The notes beneath the pieces were generated by a model. The model had not been told where the DNA came from and did not search any database. It saw only the letters and a program-made list of their open reading frames with translations. From Luidia sarsii (taxonomy: Eukaryota > Echinodermata > Asteroidea > Paxillosida > Luidiidae), in the NCBI GenBank assembly GCA_949987565.1, contig OX465112.1, positions 434,001-498,000 on the forward strand: a stretch of DNA of 64,000 bases, given 5' to 3'. Of the stretch, positions 52,693 to 64,000 are shown in pieces. A program made the translations under genes and the position numbers. Position 1 is the stretch's first letter; each line of letters starts with the position of its first letter.

Positions 52693-53394
52693 GATTTAAG
52701 TTATAGTCATGAGCATCTTGATGCCAACAGTAAAACAAAATCAAAGGTTTTGGGTTTTGAAAAAGATCCTGCTAGGATTGGAAAGTGAGACCTCTGAAAT
52801 ATCTTACGATTCGAATATCTTACGAATATCTTACGATTCAATATTGTTAGAAATCACTGAGGCACGATGACTCCAGGTTTATGTACAGGACGAAAACAGA
52901 TGAAGCTTGGACGTAATGGCCATTTTAGATTAAAATTTTGACGACTAAAAGGAATAAATATAGAGCCAGGGCAACGAAATTTGCTTAAGCATGAGAGGCA
53001 TTGCTGAATGATATTACTAGCCAAAGTTCCAATTGTATTAAGCGCTTGATATTTGAGTCCATAATATTCAATCAAATTCACGGAACACTATTAAGTTAGC
53101 GTTCTAGTTTCCAAGCAACACTGTTCATGCTTTGCATGGTTTCTGTGAAACGGAGCCCTGATCTGAGTCATTTACATAACGATGGCAAATAAGGGCAAAG
53201 GTTATCACAGAAGCAAGGACCATTCCTAAGAAATGATGATGTGGGGATCATGGAAGAGAAAGTTCATTGTTCATTCAACAGGAAGCACACTGTGCAATAC
53301 GTTTAAGCCTTAATAGTCTCATCTGTAATATTATGGATTCGGATATGTTTAGCGATATTTATAATTTATTTAAATGATAATCATTAGTGACTTT

Positions 53395-53810
53395 TAAGAA
53401 AAAATCTCTCTGTTGCTCACCAACTCTCCACACCATCTTCTCTTTATTTCCCTTTCACATTTCCCCAACTATATATTATATGTCCATCGTTACCCCTTTA
53501 ATTCTCTTTCGATCCCTTCCTCGGTCCACCTCTCGTTGTCTCTCTCCATCACTCTCTCTATCTCACTACCCTTCCCCCCTTTTGACTAAAAAAGCAACAC
53601 TTCTCCTCCTTCAACCCACTTTTCCTCTATTTTCCTTTCTCTCTTTATCTTGCTCGTTCTCCTCGTTCCCTCGTTCTCACTCTCTCTTTAATACCTTGTT
53701 TTGGCCTTCACCCTCCCTCCATCTCTGTCTCCCCTCCGCCTCCCTCTCTTACTCTCTCCCTCCCTCGCTCTCTTAACCTTTCTCCTTCTCTCTCGCCTTC
53801 TGTATATATA
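53395..53810. repeat. CT-rich low-complexity tract
   Basis: Imperfect ctctctctccctc sequence with no clear unit. Frames through it are compositional. Confidence 0.75.
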
Positions 53811-54699
53811 GGTGTCATTATGTGTTCTCTTTTTGTTTCTCTCCTCTCTCCAGGTGGCATATATCTTGACTTCGGTGATCATGCCATGCTTAAAAGTATA
53901 TGTAGCAGCTTCATCTCCTTATGATTTCCCATCTTTCTTTCCACCAGCGATTCAAGTTGAGCTATCTTATCAGTATATTATTGTATGCTAATTTTGGTCA
54001 ACATTTACTCAGTTAATAAAAGGCACTGCAATATATAGAAACTTGTTGTCATGGCAATAATGCATACAACCGTCAAAATAATGCCAACAGCAAACTACTG
54101 AACATTATTTCAGCGGCGTACCTGAGGGGTGGTGCTGTGGGTACAGCACACAAAATCCATCTAAGATGGCTCCGCCGAGCTGATTATCATAAAGTGTGGA
54201 CCCACAACTTGTTTTTTTAATAAGTGGTCTTTGGAGGCTAATTAACTGATACATTGTAGAATAAGTGAAGCTTAAGACAACCTAGGGGTTCACTCTTCAA
54301 TTTGGTATGTCATTTGGACCACAGCTGGCTTTAAATTTGGCCCTATTTGGCTGTGGAAGTGGAGGGGTCCATCCCAAAATCCTTGCAGAAATTCGGCTTG
54401 GACGGCTACACATTTGGGGGTGTTTTTTTCTGGGGGTAATTAGCAAAAAATCTAATCGGCTTAGGGCACTAAAATTGAAAAGAATCTGAGAGATGAAGGT
54501 CCAAACTACAATTTTCAGTAAAGGTACAAGAACCGAGAGATTTTTGGGTGTGGGATAAATGGCTTTGAAAGTGAGTGTTTTTGTACAGTGTTCAATGGGA
54601 GCTCGATTTAGTGTTGTGCACCCATAACAGCTGCAGGCGATGTTGGAGACCGCCCTCTTGTGGTAAATAAGTTGAGGTCAGTCAACTCCTGGAAATAAA

Positions 54700-57600
54700 A
54701 TGGCGTCGCCCACGAGGTTACTCCGTGCACTTTGTGCGACTCCCTCGAAGTCTGGCTTTGCTCCTTGTCTGCAGAGGTATGTAGTAAGGAATTCCTCTAT
54801 CAATGTATCGAAACTGTTCTGCTATTGATAAAGGCGTTATTGAAGACTTTTAGTTTTATGGGAGTGTGTAATTCATGTACTAAAAAGTAAAACTACTATT
54901 ACTAAGTAAATGCTCAAAAACTAATCAGAGTAACTTGGACCTTAAACTCGCCTTTAAAAAAAATTGTTTGTTTGGTCGGGCGACTGCAGCCAGTGTAGGG
55001 TCCAAGTTATTTAATAGGCCGGCCTCTACCAAACCCCCAGATTTACCTTGAAAACAAGATGGCTGTTACATACATTTACACACAGCTTGAAATACAAATA
55101 AATAGCATTGGTAATGGTATGCATGCGTGAGTGAAATGCCCGAAAATTAGTGACTTTATCGATAGACTGAGGAGAGGTAAATACAGCAATTGGCCGTTTG
55201 TTTGCATCTGAATGGAAGTGACTGACTTGATCCCTGGAGATGAACATCGGCTTTTTATTTGGGTTAATGCTTCCGACTACCGCCTCCACTACCCCCAGAA
55301 CTGTGGGGTTCTACGTCGTCCACTGCTCTCCTGACCGGAACCCCACAGATAACTAGGTTTTTTTCCCATAGGCTTTTGTGTAACGTTCACAAGTGCTGTG
55401 GCATAGGGATCAGCAGGTTCAGCATAACTCATAAAATACTGCTTCATTTGGCCCAAGATTTCTAGCAAATGTGGTTTACATACCACGCACCTGTGTGCAA
55501 CTGTCCATTTGGTGAAAATGTGTCGATTTCCCCCCCAAAATGGGCGAAAACCTCCCGGTTTGGTCGCAAGATCCAAACGGCAGCGCCGCAACTGGCAGTC
55601 TGGTCCCCTGCACGTCTTCGCAGCAAGGCGCTATACAATACTACAGGGACCAGACTGCCAGTTACGGAGCTGCTGTTTGAATGTTGCAACCGAACCGGGA
55701 GGTTTACGCCCATTTTTTTTTGGAAATCGACACATTTTCGCCACATGGGCAGTTGCACACACGTGCGTGGTATGTAAACCACATTTGCTAGAAATCTTGG
55801 GCCAAATGAAGCAGTATTTTAGGAGTTATGCTGAACCTGCTGATCCCTATGCCACAGCACCAGTGAACATTACACAGAAGCCTATGGGAAAAAAACCACA
55901 TAGTTATCTGTGGGGTTCCGGTCGGGAGAGCAGCGGACGACGTAGAACCCCACAGTTCTGGGGGTACGCCTCCACCCCGGCCAAGACTTTTTAACTTTAT
56001 CTGGGAAGGCCACCATCTAAAGGCTGGATAGCTCAGATGGTAAGACTAAGAGTGCTGGTACATATGCAAAGCCAGAGGTCTCGTGTTCAAGTACCGGACC
56101 AGTCAAATCTGTGCTTTGCCGTTTTACAGAATTGTGTCTTTTTGGTTTGTAGATATCTGCAGACGAGGAGCTGCCATTGGCAAGAGGCCGTGGCCACCAA
56201 GGATGTGGCCAGCGAAATCCAGATTCCCAAAAGAATAAGAAGGTACAGTGATTACTGATTATACATTAACCTGCTGCAACTCGCATCATGCACTTAGTCC
56301 ACAAAAACTGGTCAACTTCTCGCGCATGCGCAAGTGAAATCTGTTTGACGTTTTTTTTTAAATCGTAGCTTTGGTTTCTTTTTTTTCACGCTATTGAAAG
56401 ATAACTCCTGTGTTCCTTTGTTCCTTTGATCCACAGGGAGCCGACAGCTGTGCTTAGAGCGCTCGGTAATACCGTCAGAAGAGTGAGTTATCCCTTGTGC
56501 TGAAGAATTGATTTGAAAATCGAGTCTCAAAAGCTGCATCCACTGTGAGCGATCCCTGAATTGCTGCAGACTGGTTTACAACTAATTGTTGTTTGTTTGT
56601 TTTTTAAATGGAAAAGAAAATTGGCTGGACCGGGACTTGAATTCTAGGCTTCTTGTATTGCGGGACAGGGCTTTGACCATCTGAGATATCCAGCCCCTAG
56701 ATGGTCTTTGCCAGGGTGAGGGCGCCAGTCAGAAGAATGTAACCATTAACTGCCATATATCTCCAGGGATCACACCCCTGTTTTCATTCAGATCCAAACA
56801 ACCAATTGTTGCAAATGTTACAATTGTTTTGAATCATACATACATGTAGTGTATGCAGGTTTTTCAATTTGAATAATAATGAAAAAAATCTGAAAGACAA
56901 TTTGTACAGAATAGACATTTTGGAAAAGAAAACTTGGCTGGATCAGGACTTGAATTCTACTTTCACTCTTTTTATAAACTTCCGTTTGTTGTCTGTTGTC
57001 CTTTATTTCATTTGTTTGAAGAATACAATTAAAACAAAAACAAAAATGGCAGAGAATATTTGACTGGAACAGGACTTCAAGCCGATACCTCAAGACAACT
57101 TACCAGATGCTAAGACTGCTGGTACATGCAAAACCAGATGTCTCTGGTTCAAGTCCCTGTCCAGTCATTGTTTGTTCAATACGTGTCCAGTCATGTTTTC
57201 CTACAATTGTTTAACTCGTGATTTAAAAAAAAAATGAAATAGACATTCTTTTCCCCCAGAGGATTATAGTGTTTTATTTTCGTGTATTTCATTCTCCATT
57301 TAAAGGATCCGACAGCCTTGCCATACATGTATCACGACGATCCTTTTCTTCTTCCCAAAAATGCCGGAGAAAAGGTAAGATCTTCCGATTGAAATACACA
57401 TGTATGATTTGAAGGTTTGCTTGGTGGAAGTACCAATTGGAAGGTTTGCGGCGACATCTTGTAACACATCTCTTTTTAGACGGAGTTTGGCTCTGAAAAG
57501 AGCGGGTAACTCAATTATTTCCTGATGACAGGCAGAGCAAACACAGCCTGAAATGCTGAGTTATTGATTGTATTTTAATTGATGGCCTTTATGGAAAGCA

Positions 57601-60600
57601 GTTCTGTGCGCTGATGGAGCTTACCCTCATTAAAGAGGACATGAATTGGCTCTCTTCATAGCCACATTTCTCAAAAGAGATGTGTTACATGGTCCCATCA
57701 TAAACCTTCACTTCCTTTTATATTGCCACACACGTTTGCACCTAAGCATGGTGGTAGGTTCTTTGTAAGAAAAGCTTGTTCATATTCATACCACCAGTCT
57801 GAACCGTGTATCTGGCCACATGGCATTTGATGCCACTATTGACTGGCAGGCGATGATGACTCGTGATCTGCCAGTGATGGCTGGACTGGAAGAGAGGGGC
57901 AGGGGGCATGCCGTAGCAATTAAAGAAGCGGATTTCAAGCTCATCTTGGATCAGAGTCAATGGTTTACCTTCTGGCAATCAGGGTTTCCCCTGGACTTTT
58001 GTGAGTCTGAAGTGACAACTGATAAGTTGCTCAATAAATGAGTTTTGTTTACTGTTGATGTGCTACGTTACTGTTGATGTGAGATGGGAGTTCCGTAACT
58101 CACAAATGTGATTGGGAATGGGTCTAGATCTAAAGTACGGCAGCGCATGCATGTGGGAACATATATTTTGCCAGGAGAAATCCTTCATTCATCACGTTAT
58201 ATACTTGATACACACCAGTTTTGGATGCAAACATTGCCACCAGCATGCTGAATTCGGGGGTCCCGGCCCTTGGTGGTTATTGTCACACACTGTGTCATGC
58301 CTTGGCCTGCTTGTGCTTGCCATCTGAGTTCTCTTCTTGTCTCCCTCTTTTAGAAGCGATATTCACTGGCCGCTGAGTCTGGCCGCAAGGCCGCCCAGTA
58401 TGTCATCAAGCGGTGGCCAGAGCACTTCCTAGCTTTGCAACGAGATGCCCCAAGGGTGGAGGTACGAGCAGACGGGTGAAATGTTGGGTCTTTTACCGGC
58501 CACTGACTGGCCACTGAGCCCATCTGTAGTAACGCCTGCTGGCCACTAAAACTCTGAAATCGGCCTCAGAGCACTCCCTCGATTTGTAGCGAGACGCCCC
58601 TAAGGGTGAAGGACAGAAGGTACAAATGTATTAGCAGATGAGTGAAATTTGGGGTCTTTTTCTGGCCACACTAGCCACTGAGCCAATCTGAGCTAATGCC
58701 TTCCGGCCACTAAAACAGTGAGGATGGTCATTGTGTGTTATAGCTTTAGTAGTTATATATATGCATTGCAATCCCAACAGTGCTCAGAATTCTTAGGTCC
58801 TGCCACATTTAATTGGCTAGCTGAGTTGATCTTGTGTGTTTTGGTCTTGTAGGCCTTCTATCCACAGCCTAAGGAGTATCTGTTTGATGATCCAAGCGAA
58901 GAGTCAGTGCTGGAGAGAGTGGAGAGGGCAGACATGAAGGGAGCATTAGAGATGTTCTACAGACTTCTAGAAACAGGTGTGCGGACCTTCATTCTGAATA
59001 AACCACAGACATGATGTCTCTTTCCTTCTTTCCATAGTGCCCTTCCTTCCCTCTGTCCCTTTGTCTTTCTCTGTCTGTCTGTTTATCTTGCTGTCTCTCT
59101 GTCTGTCTCTGTCTCTGTCTGTCTCTGTCTCTGTCTGTTTCTCTGTCTCCCTGTCTTCCTGTCTGTTTTCCTCTCTCTGTCTCTCTGTCTCTCTCTATCT
59201 CCTTGTTTCACTGTGTTTGTCACTCTCCCCCTCTCTCTCCCTTTGACTCATGGTTGTTTTTGATCTCTGTTGCTAGGGGGCGAGGTTTCCATAGAGACAA
59301 GTAATGCCCTGCTGGACCTGCTCTGTTACCATGGTTACAGCCCTGAGACAACGCCGATTGGTGAAGGCAAAGCTCAGGAAGCTGAAAAGGTAAGTCTTTG
59401 TGCTAATGGACGGACTTTCTGAATTCAAGCTGTCTTGTGTCGTCCACGGTGATCGTTTGCATCAGAACGGAAAGGTAGACGGACACGTGGAACCTTTAGG
59501 ATTTCTCATTTTGTTGTTGTAATCGCTTAGACGTTGGTTTCACCATTGGTTTGCACACAGGAGGGAAGCTCCGAGGCCGTGGAGGTTGCCGAGCAACCGG
59601 AGGCGGAGGACAGAGGAGGCAGGGGGCGGAGGAGAAAGCGAGCGGGCCGAGAAGCAAGATGGAAGTGAGTCGGGGGAAAAAGAGCCTGTACAACTACTGT
59701 ATGGAAGCAGTAGCAGAACAACAAAGAACAGATTGAACGGGTTTCTCAACAGGACAAAAGAGCAGTACAGTACTGTTCACGCCATTGAGGTCCACTCACA
59801 AGCAATATGAACCATGTGATGTTGCTTCTTATCAGTACAGTAAAGCAGCACATGTGGCAATCTGTATCTGCAGTGAGATAGTGTCATGCCTTATATCCAT
59901 GTTACTTCATACTTCATACTTTGAATTCCTTGTCAGAGAGAATAACGAAATGGAGAAGCTTTTTGGAGCGATGCCAGAGAGGGATCCCAGAAGCTACCGC
60001 TCCATGATCAGAGGAGCCATCAAGGTACCTGTAGCCGGTGCAGTAGTGGCTTCTATTTCTTCCTGTGTCATCTTGAGTCTCCTCCTTCTTTGTCTCTCTG
60101 GACACTGTTTGTGGCTGGAGCATGGGCTTGGTTGATGTCTTGGAGTGTGCATGCAGTGGCTTCTTGTTGGTGCCAAGACTGTGGGTGGGTGTATGTGGGT
60201 AGCTGTCTGTCTAGCAGACGGTGTGGCTGTCAGTTTGTGTCTGTCTGTCCATCCATCGGTTATCCTTCCGTCTATCTGCCTGTCTGTCCCTCTGTCCCTT
60301 TCTGTCTTGTGCAGCTATCTACCTATCGGCAGCGATCAAATCTGTAGAGTAGTGTAGACGAAGGGTACTTTCTGCCTTTGTGAAAGGTCCTGCTTGGATT
60401 GAAACTTCTGGCCCTCTAAATGTAGTAAATGTAGGGCTTTTGAAGGGCCGTTATAGTCAGTGAGCAGATTGCAGCATGTTTGTCATTGCTTTTAGTTTGT
60501 CTCAAAAGTTAGAGGGCCTGACGTTTCGATCCTAGCAGGACCTGCCTCAAACTCAAAGTCATAGCTTTTAATTTGTGTTTGTTTGTACACAGAGGGAAGG

Positions 60601-63600
60601 GACTAGATGGAGAAGGCATGATTTCATGTGATTTTAAATAGAGAGGGCCTTAGAGCTGGTAGTCTTGGCCGGTGCTCTCTCTCTCTCTTTCTCTCAACCC
60701 TGTTGTCTCTGTGTCTCTGTCTGGTGCTAGCACGGAGCCCCCACACGAGCCTTTGTCCTGTACAACGAGATGCAGGAGAGAGGTGTGCAGGCAGACGTGC
60801 AAGCCTACAATGCCCTGATCAGAGGCGCTGTCTTCATCAGGGAGGACTACACGGAGCGCTGGAATGTCATATACGTGAGTGAGGAGAAGAAAACTATGCC
60901 GGATACATCTGCTGTTCAATCCACTTTATCTTTAACTTCAACCCACTTCAATGCTGGGGAGGTGGGCTGGAAGTTGATTGAGATCATTCGCAGCAGACCT
61001 ACGGAATTAACGACTTAATAACTATGCACCGGGCCCTCCGAATCCAGCCACCACTATTGTCCAAGTTGTAATAGAAGCCCACTGCAGCATCTCAAAAGCC
61101 ACACAGGCTTCAGATTGGGCCAGGTTTGACTCACTTTTACACTTACATGTGTAGTGTTCTCATATGGATTTATTTCACTATTTATTGGTCTCGACTGTTT
61201 TGAAATTACTTCTTCTCTCTCCCTCTCTTCCTCTCTCCCCCTCTCTCTTCCTCTCCCTGTTTCCGCTGCAGCAACTGCTGAAGCAGATGCAGTTGGAGGG
61301 AGTGTCGCCTGACCTGCACACCTTCAACACCCTGCTAGATGCCCTCAGAATCATGGGCGTGGTCGGGCGCAAGAAAGCCCTGCAGACAGTCAGTGAGATG
61401 AGGGCAGTGGGCGTAGGTGAGTGGCCTTCACCGTCGCATACCCAGTTGTCTTCAACCTACCCACTAATGCCTATCATCCCTCCTAGGACACTGCAGAGGT
61501 GTTTTCCAGGCAGTAGAGATTTCAGTCTGCGACTGACTCACCCATCCCTACCTAATGGGAACCTTAAACCCTACCTAGGCCATAATACCCCCTCCCTCCA
61601 AGCTGTTTTCGTTTTCCTGTGACGTCCAGTCTGCAGAGATTCAGTCAATATGGCTGGCGCCCCCACCCCATCAAAGACTAGTTGACTATTTTGGAAGGCC
61701 ACCATCTAAGGGCTGGGTAGCTCCGATGGTAAGAGCGCTTGTACGTAAAATCAGAAGTCTCGGGTTCAAGTACCGGTCCAGTCAAATTTTTCCTTTGCCT
61801 TTTTTTATGAAATTGTTTGTCTTTTTTGTTTGTAAATGAAGAGCTGTTCTGTTTGTAGATGAGATGGCCATTTGAGAATTTGTTCAAACAGTTGCCTGTA
61901 AGTTTTTCCGTTATTTGTTTGAAAATTAAAACATTGAACATGTTGCTCTCTCGGCAGAACCAAGTCTGGGAACCTACAACTTGCTGCTCATGATTTTCTA
62001 CAAGGAATGTAAGTATGACTGTGCCCCAGCTTGTTGGCTATGGCTTGAGTCTATGGGCAGTGGCTGCTGGTCTTGGCTTGCAAATGTCCATAGACTGGTG
62101 TGTGATTGGCAGCCATAGCCAATAAAATTGGACGTGGACTGTGGTTGTCGGAAGTGATCTGTGTTTGTGGATCGTGAATATCTTTCATGGTTGGCCACAT
62201 GTGGCCAGTAGAGGGCGCACTGATGATGGTCTACCTTGCTTGATGGTTTCAGTTGTGGAGACCTAAATCAGCTAAAGTTATGAAAAACTCCACTCTAAAT
62301 TATCAAGGGGCCTTTGTATTGTATGCCTGATTGTGGTTAGGTTAAAGGGTTAATGGATAAAGGTTTGTGTAACTCAGAGTGGGTGTGATCAATTAGCTTT
62401 CCAAGCTAGTCCTGGCTCACCCTTGAGTGACAGGGCTATCACGCTGGGTAAGGGGTAATGATGTCAGAGCCATCCATGATTGACAAAGGTAGGCCTACAT
62501 TTGTAGGGAAGCTAAATTCAAACCAACCTTTACATGTACCGGTACTACCGGTATATGTCACCAACTTGTTCTTTCATCATGAAATAGGGCGTGAAGTTGT
62601 GATCCTAGCAGGACCTTTCTCAAAGGCATTCTACACTCTACATCCTGCGTTCTGCCTTTGAGAAAGGTCCTGCTGGGATCAAAACGTCAGGCTCTCCTAA
62701 TTTTTGTTATTTTACATTTTGGTCATTTTAGTCAGTCAGCGTTTGTGCATTTGTTCTTTTCATGTTTCAGCATTGCCGCCAAGTGACATCATACACGAGA
62801 TCCTAGACTCCATTGAAGGCACCAGCTTCACCCTCAGACATGAGCAAGATGGTAAGTTTTTCCTGCCCCTCCCTCCCCCCAGCTTCTGTGAGAATGGAAT
62901 AACCCTGGCTATTAATATTCATGACCTGCCATTGACTTGCCATGTATCAGTAATAGGCTCAGCACAAGCCATGGTATTGTACTCCCTGTGCGACGTGTGC
63001 AGTTCTAATTGTGTACTTGCCATTGAACTAGCATGCCTGCCCAGTAAGGATAGGGGACTACTTGTACTGGGAGGCCCAACCTAAGGACTGGATAGCTTGG
63101 GTTAAGCCAGAGGCTTGGCTTCAAATCCCAGACAAGTTGATTTGAGGATTTTAGTTAGTTATTTAAAATTGCAAAGAAAACTTTGTCCGGAAGTGTAACA
63201 GACCTGAATCCAAGATGAATGCAGATTGTTCAATATCAGTCAAAGAAATCGAGAAAAAAAATCAAAAATAACTTTGCCTTGAAACAATGTGATAGGTGTT
63301 ATTGCTGTATAATTTCTGAATGGCATTAGTCATTGTATTGAATATTCTATCTCTCCTTTTTGTTCTATTTCATTTTGGTGCCAGATGAATTCTGTTGAGT
63401 AAGGAAAACAGTTCTACAACTTCAAAGCTTGTCAGCTGAATTTTGATTTTGGATTTTAAAACCACGAATAATTCAACGCTTTACGGCCGCTGATTATAAT
63501 TTCAATGTCCTGTTTCTTTTTTCTCTTCACCCCGAACAGTTCATTTCTTCAAGAATGCTATGTCAATTGTGAGTACAATCTTGCCGATTCATATTTGCTT

Positions 63601-64000
63601 GTTCTTGCTTTTCTGTAAATGTATGACAAAGGTTCAGAAATGCTTGGATTCTGCCAGGAATGTTTGTGTTTCTGGTAGCACCATGCCAGCTAGCACATCC
63701 ACAGTATACCAAAATTAATTTCTTGGGCATGGAATCGGCTGTCACCTCTGACTCACAGGATGGAAGGGTGAACCAGGCAGCACGTACCAATACCAGTACA
63801 CTCTTATTCCTGTCTGTGTGTGTTGTCCTGATGAAGAATTCCAGGAGGATTATCAGGAACTCAATCTGTCCATGCTGGGTCTTGTTGCTAAGTCTAAGAC
63901 ATGGAGGTTGTGATGTTGTGCTGACAAGGAACTCATCTTGTTATACACATTTGCACTGGACAGTGTCTGTCTTTGAAGGATCTGGAGTTGGCCTACAAAC
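54700..64000 (+). CDS. PTCD3: Pentatricopeptide repeat protein PTCD3, mitoribosomal mS39 (partial, 3' end off window)
   Basis: Exons: 54700-54776, 56153-56242, 56437-56482, 57306-57374, 58354-58461, 58853-58976, 59277-59389, 59561-59664, 59937-60024, 60731-60874, 61272-61416, 61958-62008, 62771-62851, 63540-63568, and a last one from 63979 cut by the window. About 430 residues are visible; human PTCD3 is about 689. The N-terminus (MASPTRLLRALCATPSKSG) suits a mitochondrial presequence. It is identified by EIQIPKRIRREPTAVLRALG, DPTALPYMYHDDPFLLP and YSLAAESGRKAAQYVIKRWP. PPR-type helices follow: AFVLYNEMQERGVQADVQAY (exon 10) and QLLKQMQLEGVSPDLHTFNT (exon 11). The family binds the mitochondrial small ribosomal subunit and supports mitochondrial translation. 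Exon 8 adds an acidic then Arg-rich linker. Exon 15 (DLELAYK) rests on a single acceptor and is least certain. Confidence 0.9.
55290..55966. mobile_element. 677-bp fold-back DNA transposon, Mutator-like, in PTCD3 intron 1
   Basis: Two arms of about 330 bp are inverted copies of each other, roughly 90% alike, starting TACCCCCAGAACTGTGGGG. They meet around a short centre near 55620-55640. A perfect 9-bp direct repeat, cgcctccac, flanks the element at 55281-55289 and 55967-55975. Very long terminal inverted repeats plus a 9-bp duplication are typical of Mutator-like elements. No transposase is encoded; open frames in both arms mirror each other and are not genes. Confidence 0.8.
55996..56107 (+). 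repeat. tRNA-derived SINE copy (family 1)
   Basis: ggaaggccaccatctaaagg, ctggatagctcagatggtaa (box A), ccagaggtctcgtgttcaag (box B) and a ccagtcaaat tail. It lies just after the Mutator-like element and 45 bp before PTCD3 exon 2. Confidence 0.75.
56615..56740 (-). repeat. tRNA-derived SINE copy (family 1), reverse
   Basis: ttggctggaccgggacttga, gaccatctgagatatccagc and ccctagatggtctttgccag: the family in reverse, in PTCD3 intron 3. Confidence 0.7.
57095..57170 (+). repeat. tRNA-derived SINE fragment (family 1)
   Basis: gctaagactgctggtacatg, then ctctggttcaagtccctgtc and a ccagtcat tail. Confidence 0.55.
57410..57720 (+). repeat. Complete 'aaggtttgcatggtggaag' family fold-back copy in PTCD3 intron 4
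   Basis: The forward half is gaaggtttgcttggtggaag, ggcgacatcttgtaacacat and gctctgaaaagagcgggtaa. After about 150 bp comes the inverted half: ctcaaaagagatgtgttaca, ggtcccatcataaaccttca. It shows that the family is itself a fold-back element of about 310 bp. Confidence 0.65.
59035..59250. repeat. CTGTCTCT microsatellite in PTCD3 intron 6
   Basis: Imperfect ctgtctctgtctgtctc repeats, ending about 30 bp before exon 7. Confidence 0.88.
60370..60563. repeat. Fold-back repeat pair in PTCD3 intron 9
   Basis: A long arm in reverse (gcctttgtgaaaggtcctgc ... gcagattgcagcatgttt) is followed by a separate short-arm insertion, 60501-60563. The latter is flanked by gcttttagtttgt (60488-60500) and gcttttaatttgt (60564-60576), 12/13 identical. 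Confidence 0.65.
61012..61145 (-). mobile_element. Decayed relative of the 663-1358 TTAA element
   Basis: gggccctccgaatcc and accactattgtcca, followed by ggccaggtttgactc, are the reverse complement of the right half and an internal part of the 696-bp element in order. The terminal repeats are eroded. It lies in PTCD3 intron 10. Confidence 0.6.
61679..61800 (+). repeat. tRNA-derived SINE copy (family 1), best preserved
   Basis: ttgactattttggaaggcca, ctgggtagctccgatggtaa, gtctcgggttcaagtaccgg and tccagtcaaattt: head, box A, box B and tail all present. In PTCD3 intron 11. Confidence 0.75.
62582..62750 (-). repeat. Fold-back repeat just upstream of PTCD3 exon 13
   Basis: An eroded left arm (gtgatcctagcaggaccttt), the inverted core gcctttgagaaaggtcctgc and a degenerate long arm. 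Flanks are ttgttctttcatcatg (62566-62581) and ttgttcttttcatg (62751-62764), similar with one 2-bp gap. The right flank runs directly into the exon 13 acceptor. Confidence 0.6.
63060..63150 (+). repeat. tRNA-derived SINE fragment (family 1)
   Basis: gggaggcccaacctaaggac, tggatagcttgggttaagcc and cttcaaatcccagacaagtt are collinear with family 1 but diverged. Confidence 0.5.

Larger units (their letters stand above)
51010..54699. other. Intergenic between the EGF-domain gene and PTCD3
   Basis: AT-rich, no exon series. AATAAA near 51817 could end the EGF transcript. A family-2 SINE remnant is at about 51880-51990 (gggctggattcaaacccaca). A half fold-back copy and a CT-rich tract are listed separately. 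No other gene is seen. Confidence 0.45.

Noticed and set aside
55289..55994. Matching frames of 100-160 codons on both strands
   Set aside because: They lie in the mirrored arms of the Mutator-like element and reflect its inverted repeats, not two genes.
61705..61800. Functional tRNA gene
   Set aside because: Box A/B-like words are present, but the segment is one of many diverged SINE copies, with no intact cloverleaf or anticodon arm.

Overview
This is a eukaryotic nuclear segment. Genes are split by GT-AG introns, coding exons cover only about a tenth of the DNA, and the rest is dense in interspersed repeats and microsatellites. Five protein-coding loci can be read: an MFSD10-like transporter, two secreted aqualysin/proteinase K-type subtilases, a secreted EGF-domain protein of unknown function, and the mitoribosomal PPR protein PTCD3 (mS39). 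This gene set, the AT-rich 'tacatgta'-type intergenic sequence and the repeat style suggest a marine invertebrate deuterostome, probably an echinoderm such as a sea star. The species assignment is inference, not a match I could run.

Layout: 1-9.5 kb is repeat-rich with no convincing gene. It holds a tandem segmental repeat of about 794 bp, one unit of which is split by a 696-bp TTAA-flanked (piggyBac-type) element. 9.5-18.0 kb carries a 13-exon MFSD10 gene (+). 21.3-26.6 kb carries subtilase 1 (8 coding exons, -), with a probable non-coding first exon and promoter at 27.4 kb. 28.0-28.9 kb is a 35-bp satellite and 29.8-30.5 kb a pure pyrimidine tract. 31.5-38.2 kb carries subtilase 2 (8 coding exons, -), a tandem paralogue with the same intron positions and phases. 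40.6-51.0 kb carries the EGF-domain gene (+, 8 exons); its introns hold a TTAA element, a 46-bp minisatellite, a perfect hairpin and a decayed non-LTR retrotransposon. 54.7 kb to the window end carries PTCD3 (+, 15 exons visible, incomplete at the 3' end), whose first intron holds a 677-bp Mutator-like fold-back transposon.

The genes do not form a pathway. The two subtilases are a local duplication; the others are independent. All exon coordinates come from reading splice signals and phase by eye. In each complete gene the phases close exactly to a stop codon.

The most unusual thing here is a small, very abundant fold-back repeat with a core near GACGTTTCGATCCTAGCAGG. Whole and half copies are flanked by direct repeats of variable length (about 10-16 bp), and halves break near the hairpin apex. 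This suggests a structured retroposon rather than a classical DNA transposon.
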